This document shows positions 26,259 to 38,595 of a stretch of 64,000 bases of DNA, in pieces. The stretch lies in NCBI GenBank assembly GCA_028708075.1, contig JAQVZS010000001.1, forward strand, positions 81,319-145,318. Reading direction: 5' to 3'. Origin of the DNA: Massilibacteroides sp. (GTDB lineage Bacteria; Bacteroidota; Bacteroidia; Bacteroidales; Tannerellaceae). The notes under the pieces were generated by a model. The model was not told the origin of the DNA and did no database searches. It worked only from the letters and a program-made list of their open reading frames with translations. Position 1 is the first letter of the stretch. Each line of letters opens with the position of its first letter. The translations under genes and the position numbers were made by a program.

Positions 26259-26921
26259 TTATTCGTTATTCTGTTCTTTTCTTTGTTTTTCTTCGTGTTC
26301 TTCCGCTTTCATTTCCTGCTCTTTTTGGAGCGTTTTTTTGCGTAGTATGTCATACATTTCTTCATGTATCAGACAGCGCGGATCCTTTGGGTCGAAGATC
26401 ATCGCTGTACAGATACAATATTTTCTCTTCGTACGTATTAGTACATCGTGGTTTACACAGCCTTCGCAGCCTTTCCAAAAGGCTTCATCGTCAGTCAGGT
26501 CGGCAAATGTTACCGGAACGTATCCCAATTCCGTATTCATCTTCATGACAGCACTACCCGATGTGAGGCTGAACAGTTTTGCTTTTGGCCATCGTAGCCT
26601 TGCGAGTGTAAAGGAAGCTTTTTTTATGCGTTTTGCCAACCCTCTGTTTCGAAATTTATCCGCAACAATTAATCCGGAGGTAGCGACATATTGTTTATTC
26701 CCCCATGATTCGATGTAAGTAAATCCGGCAAATTCTTCACCCACAAGAGCGATAATGACCTTACCTTCCCTCATTTTTTGCGAGACGTATTCGTGCGTTC
26801 GTTTGGCAATACCTGTTCCGCGGACTTTTGCTGCGGCTTCGATCGTTTCTAATATGACATCAACATACTTTTCGTGGCTTTCGTCAGCCACCATTACATC
26901 AATTTCTACTTCTTTTTCCAT
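26259..26921 (-). CDS. GNAT family N-acetyltransferase in the arg operon
   Basis: A 220-aa acetyltransferase-like protein. I choose the ATG at 26921 (MEKEVEIDVMVADESHEKYV); the ORF track starts 24 bases upstream at a TTG. The GNAT core is recognisable: IALVGEEFAGFTYIES, then SGLIVADKFRNRGLAKRIKKASF containing the acetyl-CoA loop (R/Q-x-x-G-x-A pattern), then LGYVPVTF. The C-terminal Cys-rich part (CEGCVNHDVLIRTKRKYCIC) could bind metal. Its place between argR and argG suggests N-acylation of glutamate, the first step of the pathway, since no argA or argJ is in the cluster. That role is inference. Confidence 0.8.
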   Translation of the reverse strand: MEKEVEIDVMVADESHEKYVDVILETIEAAAKVRGTGIAKRTHEYVSQKMREGKVIIALVGEEFAGFTYIESWGNKQYVATSGLIVADKFRNRGLAKRIKKASFTLARLRWPKAKLFSLTSGSAVMKMNTELGYVPVTFADLTDDEAFWKGCEGCVNHDVLIRTKRKYCICTAMIFDPKDPRCLIHEEMYDILRKKTLQKEQEMKAEEHEEKQRKEQNNE

Positions 26922-26953
26922 TTCCAATGCTGGAATTAACAACAATCTTTTAT

Positions 26954-27397
26954 CTATTTAATAAATCGCGCGAGGGCATTCGTTATCTGTTCTCTATTGT
27001 ATCCTTCTCGGGGAATAATCAGGATCGTGTCATCTCCGGCTATGGTACCGAGGATTTCCGCCGGCGCGTGCCGGTCGATATCGCTGGCTATACCCATGGC
27101 GTAGCCTGGAGGTGTTTTTACGACGGCTAAATTGCCCGAAAATTCGAGGAGGCGAGACGATTGTGTTTGCCTGTTTTGTGCTTGCTGTGCAACAACATTT
27201 CCGGGGAAACGATATACATAATTCCCGTTTTCATGTGTCTTTACAATTTTTAATTGCCTGATGTCTCGAGATAAGGTCGCCTGCGTAGTCAAATATCCTT
27301 TTTCATTTAGCAGGCGGAGCAACTCTTCCTGACTTTCTATTGAGTGTGTACGGATGATTTCCCGGACAGCATTCAAGCGTTCTTTTTTTAATCTCAT
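26954..27397 (-). CDS. argR: Arginine repressor
   Basis: A hexameric arginine-dependent regulator of arginine genes, 147 aa. The N-terminal winged helix carries LNAVREIIRTHSIESQEELL and the recognition region TTQATLSRDIRQLKIVK. The C-terminal oligomerisation/arginine-binding domain has GTIAGDDTILIIPREG, with the usual GDD-type contact. It is the first gene of argR-GNAT-argG-argC-argD, so it probably controls its own operon through ARG-box-like sites around the promoter. Confidence 0.94.
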   Translation of the reverse strand: MRLKKERLNAVREIIRTHSIESQEELLRLLNEKGYLTTQATLSRDIRQLKIVKTHENGNYVYRFPGNVVAQQAQNRQTQSSRLLEFSGNLAVVKTPPGYAMGIASDIDRHAPAEILGTIAGDDTILIIPREGYNREQITNALARFIK

Positions 27398-27399
27398 AT

Positions 27400-27484
27400 T
27401 GAATATTTATACAAACAGACGACAAATATATCCTATTTTATTGAATAAATATACTTTTGATAAAATATTTTGCATAAAAATACG
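27400..27484 (-). promoter_or_regulatory. arg operon promoter with candidate ARG boxes
   Basis: A minus-strand -7 box TATATTTG (plus CAAATATA at 27423-27430) lies between two ARG-box-like words, TGAATATTTATACA at 27400-27413 and TGAATAAATATACT at 27442-27455. They share the TGAATNNNNATNCA plan of ARG boxes, with one and two mismatches to the core, and are exactly 42 bases apart. A weaker third word, TGCATAAAAATACG, is at 27471-27484. The arrangement would let ArgR cover the promoter on both sides. Confidence 0.55.
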
Positions 27485-27530
27485 TATCGCCTGTATTTTT
27501 TATCTTTTTATTGAAGAAAACCTTCCGGTT

Positions 27531-28898
27531 TTACGGAATTAAAATTCCCGAAAACGCTTGCGGGGGTTGGGGTACAATTCGTAAAAGGGAATTTTCTGCG
27601 GATTTTAAAGACTTGGAAACATTTCCGGCTAAAATCAGATCCAGGGTTTGACTTAACATATACTCGTTGGTTTCTCCCAGCGTGCCTAAATCACCATCAT
27701 AATAGGTTTCATCAATTGGATAGTCCGGGGTGAATCCATCTGTGTAATCTGAAAATTTTTCGGAATTGGTAACCAAGCAAGTAATGGGATGAAGAACCCA
27801 GGAATGACTGGTTTTATCGGAAAATTCGTTCGAACCGACGTTTTTCCCCTCCGTTGTATTGCCGACAAGAATTAAATTGTCTTTAAAATAAGGTCGTAAG
27901 CCATTAATGATGAGTTCGGATGAAGAAGCCGTATTCCTTTCTGTCAGAATATATAGCCGGTTCAGGCCGAGATTTTGCCCGTTGCCAATTACGCTTTTGT
28001 CTAATGTATATTCAACAGTTTTGTTTAATGATTCATTATAAATAAGTTTGCAAAATGTTTGTCCCAACGCGTTCTGTGGGGCTAGCATGGTTGCCAGTAA
28101 TTGTGCTGAAGTAATGACTCCTCCCGAATTGTATCGAAGGTCGAGGATGAATTCGTCCGGATTTTGTGCGGCAAATTCGGCAAAAACCGATTGTAATTGG
28201 TTGTCGTATGTTTTGTCATCGTATCCGGAAGGTCCCGATCTAAAACTGTTGTACATTAAATACGCGATTTTTTTGTTCCCGACTAAAAACGTTGTATCGA
28301 TGTAAATAGGGTTGATCTCCATTTGTATCGCTTCACCTACCTCAACCTCTTTAGTTTTTACGAATGTATTGCCATCCTTTTTTCCGACAGTCAACGTCAT
28401 TTTTCCGGTATAGTTGTGAAACTCGAGATAGTTATTTGTTGTAAGTGTCAGGTTATTGTAAGCGAATATCCAGTCGCTTCGTTTCAGTCCTGTTTTTTCC
28501 GCCGGCGAATCCGGGTCAACATAATTTATTCTTGCAAGAATTTTGTTATCGTTTAAAGAATAATAGGTTACATGAAGTCCATGTGTCGTCGTAATGGTTC
28601 CACTGCTTTTAGTCGTTACGTCTTCTTCGATTGTAGAATAAAAATAATCATATATATCTGTATGTTTTCCGTCTTTTTGCGACAGTAAAGATTCGAAGAA
28701 AACTTCAGGTTTTGCGTTTGCGTTTATCTGACTTAATTCTGGGATCTCGTCGTTCCATAGATAATTTTTTTGCATGGTTTCGTATATCCATTCGTTGACC
28801 GACAACTTGTCCAGGCTGGTGTCTTTTTCGCAGGATATCATGAAAAGTAATCCGCATAGGATGGAAAAGAGTGTAAAACGGTATGTTACTGCATTCAT
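27531..28898 (-). CDS. S41 family (C-terminal processing-like) peptidase lipoprotein
   Basis: A 455-aa envelope protease. I start at the ATG at 28898 because it begins a lipoprotein signal (MNAVTYRFTLFSILCGLLFMISC) and because the -7 box at 28926 lies inside the longer ORF. The lipobox is FMISC, with the following residues EKD. A PDZ-like segment (SPAEKTGLKRSDWIFAYNNL) is followed by the S41 core, with the catalytic serine in NTASSSELIINGL and a lysine in TTEGKNVGS. It probably degrades or processes proteins at the outer or inner membrane. The acidic residues after the cysteine could mark surface export, which is inference. Confidence 0.88.
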   Translation of the reverse strand: MNAVTYRFTLFSILCGLLFMISCEKDTSLDKLSVNEWIYETMQKNYLWNDEIPELSQINANAKPEVFFESLLSQKDGKHTDIYDYFYSTIEEDVTTKSSGTITTTHGLHVTYYSLNDNKILARINYVDPDSPAEKTGLKRSDWIFAYNNLTLTTNNYLEFHNYTGKMTLTVGKKDGNTFVKTKEVEVGEAIQMEINPIYIDTTFLVGNKKIAYLMYNSFRSGPSGYDDKTYDNQLQSVFAEFAAQNPDEFILDLRYNSGGVITSAQLLATMLAPQNALGQTFCKLIYNESLNKTVEYTLDKSVIGNGQNLGLNRLYILTERNTASSSELIINGLRPYFKDNLILVGNTTEGKNVGSNEFSDKTSHSWVLHPITCLVTNSEKFSDYTDGFTPDYPIDETYYDGDLGTLGETNEYMLSQTLDLILAGNVSKSLKSAENSLLRIVPQPPQAFSGILIP

Positions 28899-28925
28899 TA
28901 TAATTTCCCCAATTAATCTAACATA

Positions 28926-28933
28926 CAAAGATA
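28926..28933 (-). promoter_or_regulatory. -7 box (TATCTTTG on minus) for the S41 lipoprotein gene
   Basis: The plus-strand CAAAGATA reads TATCTTTG on the minus strand, 27 bases before the ATG at 28898. It supports the shorter start. Confidence 0.55.
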
Positions 28934-29027
28934 GGATTATTTCTTTTTTTGAGTGCATTTTTCCGGATTTAGACGAATTGCTGAAGATTTTGTACGTTTT
29001 TTGCTATTTATATTAGGTTAATTCTTT

Positions 29028-29035
29028 TATTTTTG
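29028..29035 (+). promoter_or_regulatory. -7 box (TATTTTTG) for the metallopeptidase lipoprotein gene
   Basis: TATTTTTG matches TAnnTTTG 24 bases before the ATG. A TTTG lies at 29000-29003, with a 24-base spacer that is longer than usual. Confidence 0.5.
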
Positions 29036-29059
29036 TTAATAAATAAATAATAAACGCAT

Positions 29060-29935
29060 ATGAAAGAAACAAAAAATGCATTTTTAGGTGTTATTCTGTC
29101 GTTGCTGGTGTTCTCGTGTACCCAACCAGCAGCCGTTAAGCCGGAAGTTGCGGCAGACGACGAAGTGGTTATAGCGATGCTGGTAGATACCCCTCAGATT
29201 ACAGCTCCTCCTGTGGAATTGAAATTGGATCCGTTTTATAAAAAATACATGAACGTGAACGGAGTTCATGTCGTCAGTTCCTGGCGGGTTCCGGATTCTT
29301 GCTTTTACGCAGCGTATATTACGATTAAGGCAATGACGGATGCTTTGTCGAAGGAAGTGATGGATACGCTGGTGGCTAAGAACACGCGTATCGGTATTAT
29401 GGCGCGTTACGAAGGAACGACGGATATACCGGAACATGCCTTTTTAGTCAATGATACGACGTTGAATTGGGATCTTCGTGCCCGTGGATTGGGGGGCTCG
29501 AGAGACCATCCGTTTTCCACTTGCGCGGAAGAAAATATTCTTGCCTATCAGATTGATAAATATCATGCGGAAGATATTCTGATCCATGAGTTTGCACATA
29601 CAATTCACGGCGCAGGTATTTTGGCGGTCGATACGGCTTTTAACGAAGAATTGCAAGCATCGTTGGATGCGGCCGTTGCTAAGGGACGTTGGGAAAATGT
29701 CTACGCGGCGACGAATGTGGAAGAGTATTGGGCCGAAGGTGTGCAAAATTGGTTTGATGTTAATGCGGAAGTCGACAACGATCATGGCGACGGCAAGCAT
29801 AACAAGATTAATACGCGGGAAGAAATGAAATGTTACGATCCGGGGTTATATCACATTATTTCGCGTTTCTTTCCGGAAGTAAAAGAACAAATCAGTCGGC
29901 ATAAAAAAGTGAATTTGTATAACTGGACAGAATAA
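29060..29935 (+). CDS. Lethal-factor-like (ATLF) zinc metallopeptidase lipoprotein
   Basis: A 291-aa lipoprotein with lipobox LVFSC (Cys20). The zinc motif H176-E-F-A-H180 lies in DILIHEFAHTIHG. About 45 residues later EEYWAEGVQNWFD supplies a likely third ligand, Glu226, in the arrangement seen in anthrax lethal factor-like domains (HExxH, then a (F/Y)(F/W)AE helix). A Cys-containing segment precedes the active site (PFSTCAEEN). The protein is exported and membrane-anchored. The substrate is unknown, and no toxin delivery or receptor-binding domain is present, so a cell-wall or envelope protein-processing role is as likely as any. It is divergent from an S41 protease lipoprotein. Confidence 0.7.
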   Translation: MKETKNAFLGVILSLLVFSCTQPAAVKPEVAADDEVVIAMLVDTPQITAPPVELKLDPFYKKYMNVNGVHVVSSWRVPDSCFYAAYITIKAMTDALSKEVMDTLVAKNTRIGIMARYEGTTDIPEHAFLVNDTTLNWDLRARGLGGSRDHPFSTCAEENILAYQIDKYHAEDILIHEFAHTIHGAGILAVDTAFNEELQASLDAAVAKGRWENVYAATNVEEYWAEGVQNWFDVNAEVDNDHGDGKHNKINTREEMKCYDPGLYHIISRFFPEVKEQISRHKKVNLYNWTE

Positions 29936-29950
29936 GTTCTTTCTATAAAC

Positions 29951-29994
29951 AGAGTTGAGTAATAACTTTTTTTACTTACTGACAACTCTTTTTT
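29951..29994 (+). terminator. Terminator of the metallopeptidase gene
   Basis: AGAGTTG and CAACTCT pair across a loop that contains further AGTAA/TTACT complementarity, followed by TTTTTT. Confidence 0.7.
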
Positions 29995-30040
29995 CCGTTC
30001 GGGAACATTCTTTTTTTACTTCCTATGATTCATCATTTTT

Positions 30041-30078
30041 ACAGTTGTCGTAATAATTTATGACAACTGTGGAAATAA
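30041..30078. repeat. Inverted repeat related to the 57-kb palindrome
   Basis: The arms ACAGTTGTC (30041-30049) and GACAACTGT (30062-30070) are perfect complements around a 12-base AT spacer. AGTTGTCGTAATAAT here matches the 15-base unit at 57.0 kb at 13 of 15 positions, and the right flank ACAACTGTGGAAATAA matches 57071-57086 at 15 of 16. It lies just beyond the 3' end of the xylan operon. Confidence 0.7.
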
Positions 30079-30143
30079 TAATTGATCGATATCTTAAAAA
30101 TTTTTCGTCGTATTGTTTTTATTTTTTGATCGGGAAGTTTTTT

Positions 30144-34952
<4,809 letters not shown>

Positions 34953-34957
34953 TTACA

Positions 34958-34963
34958 CCTCCT
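34958..34963 (-). promoter_or_regulatory. Shine-Dalgarno AGGAGG before GH67
   Basis: The minus strand reads AAAGGAGGTGTAA then ATG, giving AGGAGG five bases from the start. Most genes in this window lack such a site. Confidence 0.7.
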
Positions 34964-34964
34964 T

Positions 34965-35933
34965 TTAATCTTCTCGGCCGGCTATCGTTTTTATGGAACC
35001 GTCGGGCAGATATTCTAACTCCACGACCTTTAAGCTGCGTAGCCAGGTTTTTCCGTTTGAAGGTACGCAATCATGGTGAAACAAATACCATTTTCCTTTA
35101 AATTCTACAATTGCGTGGTGCGTTGTCCACCCCACAACCGGTGTTAAGATAACACCCTGATATGTAAATGGCCCGTACGGATTATCACCCGTTGCGTAAC
35201 AAAGCAGGTGGGTGTCTCCTGTGGAATAGGAATAATAGTATTTCCCCTTGTATTGATGCATCCAGGAAGCTTCAAAAAAACGACGTTTCGTATCATCGGC
35301 CGTCAAAGGTTTACCGTTTTTGTCCAAGATCAGCACATCGTGCGGTTCCTCCGCGAACTCCAGCATATTCTCGCTGAGTTTGACTATCTTTCCGCAAAGT
35401 GCGGGTTCTTCTCCTTCTGGTAGAATTGCGCATTCCAGTGCTTTATTGTTCCGGTAGCGTTGCAACTGACCGCCCCACAAACCTCCGAAATACATATAAT
35501 ATTCTCCGTTTTCTTCTACTATTGCCGGGTCGATGCTGTAACTGCCTCTGATCGGATCCGGCATCGGGACAAACGGGCCTTCCGGGCGGTCGCTTACCGC
35601 TACACCGATGCGGAAAATATCCGTTTTGTCTTTTAAGGGAAAATACATGTAATACTTTCCGTTTTTACAAGCCACATCACAATCCCAGAGTTGGCGTCCT
35701 GCCCAGGGAATATCTTTAACCTCGAGAACAACTCCATGATCCGTGACTTCCCCGTCGATTTCATCTAAGGAAAAAACATGATAGTCCTTCATGTTAAAAT
35801 GGTCTCCATTATCATTTTCCGGAATACCGCTTTCCCAGTCGTGCGACGGATAAATATACAATCTGTCGTTAAACACATGTACGGCAGGATCTGCCATATA
35901 ATCACCCGGAACTAAATATCTTGCTTTTTTCAT
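34965..35933 (-). CDS. GH43 beta-xylosidase-like, no signal peptide (cytoplasmic)
   Basis: A 322-aa single-domain GH43 enzyme. It begins MKKARYLVPGDYMADPAVHVFND with no signal peptide, so it is predicted to be cytoplasmic and to hydrolyse imported xylo-oligosaccharides. Catalytic Asp is in GDYMADPAVHVF, the modulating Asp in YSIDPAIVEENGEYYMYFGG and the acid Glu in FFEASWMHQYKGKYYY. The layout resembles subfamily GH43_1. It overlaps the GH10 stop by four bases and is followed by GH67 after 12 bases. It pairs naturally with the symporter in the same operon. Confidence 0.87.
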   Translation of the reverse strand: MKKARYLVPGDYMADPAVHVFNDRLYIYPSHDWESGIPENDNGDHFNMKDYHVFSLDEIDGEVTDHGVVLEVKDIPWAGRQLWDCDVACKNGKYYMYFPLKDKTDIFRIGVAVSDRPEGPFVPMPDPIRGSYSIDPAIVEENGEYYMYFGGLWGGQLQRYRNNKALECAILPEGEEPALCGKIVKLSENMLEFAEEPHDVLILDKNGKPLTADDTKRRFFEASWMHQYKGKYYYSYSTGDTHLLCYATGDNPYGPFTYQGVILTPVVGWTTHHAIVEFKGKWYLFHHDCVPSNGKTWLRSLKVVELEYLPDGSIKTIAGRED

Positions 35934-37072
35934 TTTTGATTTTTTTTTGATTGAGCTATCGTTATAATTTTATTCACAACCACTTTCGGCTGATTGTTTC
36001 TGTCGAAAAGCAATGGATAATCCGTTCGCCCGAATACAGGAAAATTATTTTTCCACGAGTCTTTGTCCGAAATTCCCCACATGGTTACACGTGAGACTTT
36101 ATCCGCGTGTTTCAGGAATAAGCTAAAGAAACCCAGCATGCGTTCGTTCCATTGTTTCTGAACGGAATCCGGAACACCCTCAACATACGGATCCAGTTCG
36201 GCACGATACTTGAAATTTTCCGCAATATCGGCACCCACTCCGGCTTTTGGTGTCGGCAGAATCGATAAATCGAATTCGGTGATCATCACTTTAACCCCTT
36301 CTGAGGCATAGTCTGAAATGGCCGCTTCGTATTCTTCCAGCGAAGGGTTGTCCATACCCACGTGTCCCTGTATACCGATCGCGTCGATACGAATGCCTTT
36401 CTCTTTCAACGAACGGATTAAGCGGACAATTCCTTCCCGCTTACCCGGATACCATTCGTTGTAATCATTGTAATACAATTCGGCTTCCGGATCCGTTTCG
36501 TGTGCGTATTGAAAAGCTAAAGGTATAAATTCTTCTCCCAGAATTTCGTAAAATTTGCTTTTGCGGTAGGACCCATCTTCCATTATCGCCTCGTTTACGA
36601 CATCCCAGCCTTTGATCCGACCTTTATAACGTCCAACAATGCTACTGATATGCTTTTTCATGCGCGCTTTCAGGACTTCGGGCGAAACATTTCCGCCCTT
36701 TTCGTCCACACAAAACCAACGGGACAATTGACTGTGCCAGATCAGGGCATGTCCGACGATAAACATCCCGTTTTGTTCGCCGACTTCGACGAACTTGTCG
36801 GCAAGTGAGAAGTCGAATTCTCCCTCTTCCGGATGAATGACCTCACTCTTCATGCAATTCTCTGCGACAATCGAATTGAATTGTGTTTTTAAGATGCGCA
36901 ATCCCGTCGTGTTTTTTCCTGTAATCAGGTTAGTGTTCAGTGCGGCTCCAATATAAAAACTGTCGCTTAAAGACTCTTTTAATGTTTCTTCTTGTTTCGC
37001 GGTCGAGGGCGAACAAGCGGTGAGCATGGCGGTGGAGCCTACTAAAATCAGTGTGCAAAATTTAAGTTTCAC
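35930..37072 (-). CDS. GH10 endo-1,4-beta-xylanase lipoprotein
   Basis: A 380-aa endo-xylanase that cuts the xylan backbone. The lipobox is AMLTAC (Cys20), so the enzyme is membrane-anchored. The TIM barrel has acid/base Glu161 in GWDVVNEAIME and nucleophile Glu266 in VMITEFDLSIL, plus HALIWHSQL and YNDYNEW. There is no inserted carbohydrate-binding module of the kind found in many surface GH10 enzymes of Bacteroidetes, so a periplasmic position is possible. It is preceded by the symporter (17 bases) and coupled to GH43. Confidence 0.96.
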   Translation of the reverse strand: MKLKFCTLILVGSTAMLTACSPSTAKQEETLKESLSDSFYIGAALNTNLITGKNTTGLRILKTQFNSIVAENCMKSEVIHPEEGEFDFSLADKFVEVGEQNGMFIVGHALIWHSQLSRWFCVDEKGGNVSPEVLKARMKKHISSIVGRYKGRIKGWDVVNEAIMEDGSYRKSKFYEILGEEFIPLAFQYAHETDPEAELYYNDYNEWYPGKREGIVRLIRSLKEKGIRIDAIGIQGHVGMDNPSLEEYEAAISDYASEGVKVMITEFDLSILPTPKAGVGADIAENFKYRAELDPYVEGVPDSVQKQWNERMLGFFSLFLKHADKVSRVTMWGISDKDSWKNNFPVFGRTDYPLLFDRNNQPKVVVNKIITIAQSKKNQK

Positions 37073-37089
37073 AATTTTTATTTTTTTTG

Positions 37090-38580
37090 TTATTCACTTT
37101 TTGACCGTCGTTCGGCTAATTCCAGTTGAATTTTCTCATTTTTCTTTTTGGTGATCGGATAAAAGAACAGGGCGATCATGCTGACAAGGAAAGTCGCCGC
37201 GGGGATAATACCCGAAGTTAATTTGATGCCCATGATTGCCTCTGGAGTTTGAACCGTATTGGCTACGAAGCCAAACGCGTCGATAATCGCTCCGCAAATC
37301 GCTCCTCCCAGTCCCAATCCGGTTTTTAGCGCAAAGACAATGCCTGCAAATACGAATCCTGTCGCTCGGCGAAAGTTCAACCATTCCGAATAGTCTGCCA
37401 CATCGCCCATCATCGCCCAAAGCAAAGGAACAGTAGGCGCGTAAGCTAAACTTTTTAAAATGTTCAGCACGAATAAACCTTCGATATTGGAGGGAGAAAT
37501 CCAGAAGAACAATCCGGTAAAGACTGCCGTTAACGTGAGGCAAACAATGAAGACATCCCGTTTGCCGAAAATACCCGATAAAAAGCCCGATAGTAGGATT
37601 ACACCCAGCAACTGGATGATGGAACCGACCATATTAAAGAGGCTGAATCCGACGGCAAAGACGTTTTCCGGCTGGTAGACGATCAGTCCGAATGCATCCA
37701 GGATTTTTCCACCCAACCCTAAATTACCGACACTTCCCGTTAATCCGATTTGTTTCAGGAAAGCAAATAGAGATTCTTTTTCGACTACATAATTGAAATA
37801 ATAAGACATACTGCTTCCCCACATGGCCAATGTGGTAAATAAAAATAGGGTCAGTATGAACATGGCTTTCCAGGAACGGCTTGATAAAATATCCTTAAAG
37901 TCTTGTTTTATAGATGTTTTTTGATTAGGCGGTGGGGCAATCCGTTCTTTTGTGGTGAAAAACGTGATAATCATCAGAACGACTCCGAGTGCTGCAAATA
38001 TGACAATCGTCCATAACCAGCCTGAAGAAGAATTCGGACTGCCGCCGAACTTTGTTACCAACGGCAATGTTAGTCCCTGTACAATAAATGTTGCGATGGT
38101 TGCCGTCACGAAACGGACGGACGCGATACTTGTCCGTTCTTTGATGTCGCTTGTCATTACGCCGCCCAGCGAAGCATAGGGGGTATTGTTAAACGAATAA
38201 ATTGTCATTAACAAAGTGTAGGTAATCCCGGCATAAATGATCTTTCCCCTTTCGCCCAAGTCTGGTGTTGTAAACGCCAGAACGAAGAATACGGCGAAAG
38301 GAAGCGCTGTCCATAATAGCCAAGGACGGTATTTTCCCCATTTTGTTTGGGTACGGTCGGCAAGAATGCCCACCATCGGATCGACAAACGCGTCGAAGAA
38401 ACGGGCGAACAATAAAATCATTCCGGCAGCTGTTGCTTTAATTCCGAACACATCTGTGTAGAAGAAAAGCTGGAACATCATCATCATCTGAAAGATCAGA
38501 TTCGCGGTTCCGTCTCCTAAACTATAGCCTACTTTTTCGCCGAAGGAGACTTTTTGCGAAGCAATTGTTTTCATGGTCAT
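37090..38580 (-). CDS. GPH-family sugar/cation symporter (xyloside transporter)
   Basis: A 496-aa inner-membrane protein of the glycoside-pentoside-hexuronide group (MelB/XynP-like) with about 12 hydrophobic helices. Diagnostic regions are FGEKVGYSLGDGTANLIFQ, FARFFDAFVDPMVGILADRTQTKWGKYRPWLLW and FNNTPYASLGGVMTSD. It is predicted to bring xylo-oligosaccharides or xylose from periplasm to cytoplasm using a cation gradient. The start is the ATG at 38580 or the in-frame ATG two codons later. It lies between the acetylesterase and GH10 genes. Confidence 0.92.
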   Translation of the reverse strand: MTMKTIASQKVSFGEKVGYSLGDGTANLIFQMMMMFQLFFYTDVFGIKATAAGMILLFARFFDAFVDPMVGILADRTQTKWGKYRPWLLWTALPFAVFFVLAFTTPDLGERGKIIYAGITYTLLMTIYSFNNTPYASLGGVMTSDIKERTSIASVRFVTATIATFIVQGLTLPLVTKFGGSPNSSSGWLWTIVIFAALGVVLMIITFFTTKERIAPPPNQKTSIKQDFKDILSSRSWKAMFILTLFLFTTLAMWGSSMSYYFNYVVEKESLFAFLKQIGLTGSVGNLGLGGKILDAFGLIVYQPENVFAVGFSLFNMVGSIIQLLGVILLSGFLSGIFGKRDVFIVCLTLTAVFTGLFFWISPSNIEGLFVLNILKSLAYAPTVPLLWAMMGDVADYSEWLNFRRATGFVFAGIVFALKTGLGLGGAICGAIIDAFGFVANTVQTPEAIMGIKLTSGIIPAATFLVSMIALFFYPITKKKNEKIQLELAERRSKSE

Positions 38581-38595
38581 ATTTTAAAAATTTTA

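Noticed and set aside
26098-26718. 206-codon plus-strand ORF across argG and the GNAT gene
   Set aside because: Spans the junction of two real minus-strand genes; Ser/Phe-rich product typical of antisense frames.
29060-29935. A lethal-factor toxin
   Set aside because: Only the catalytic-type domain is present, on a lipoprotein, with no receptor-binding, translocation or secretion module; a toxin role is not supported.
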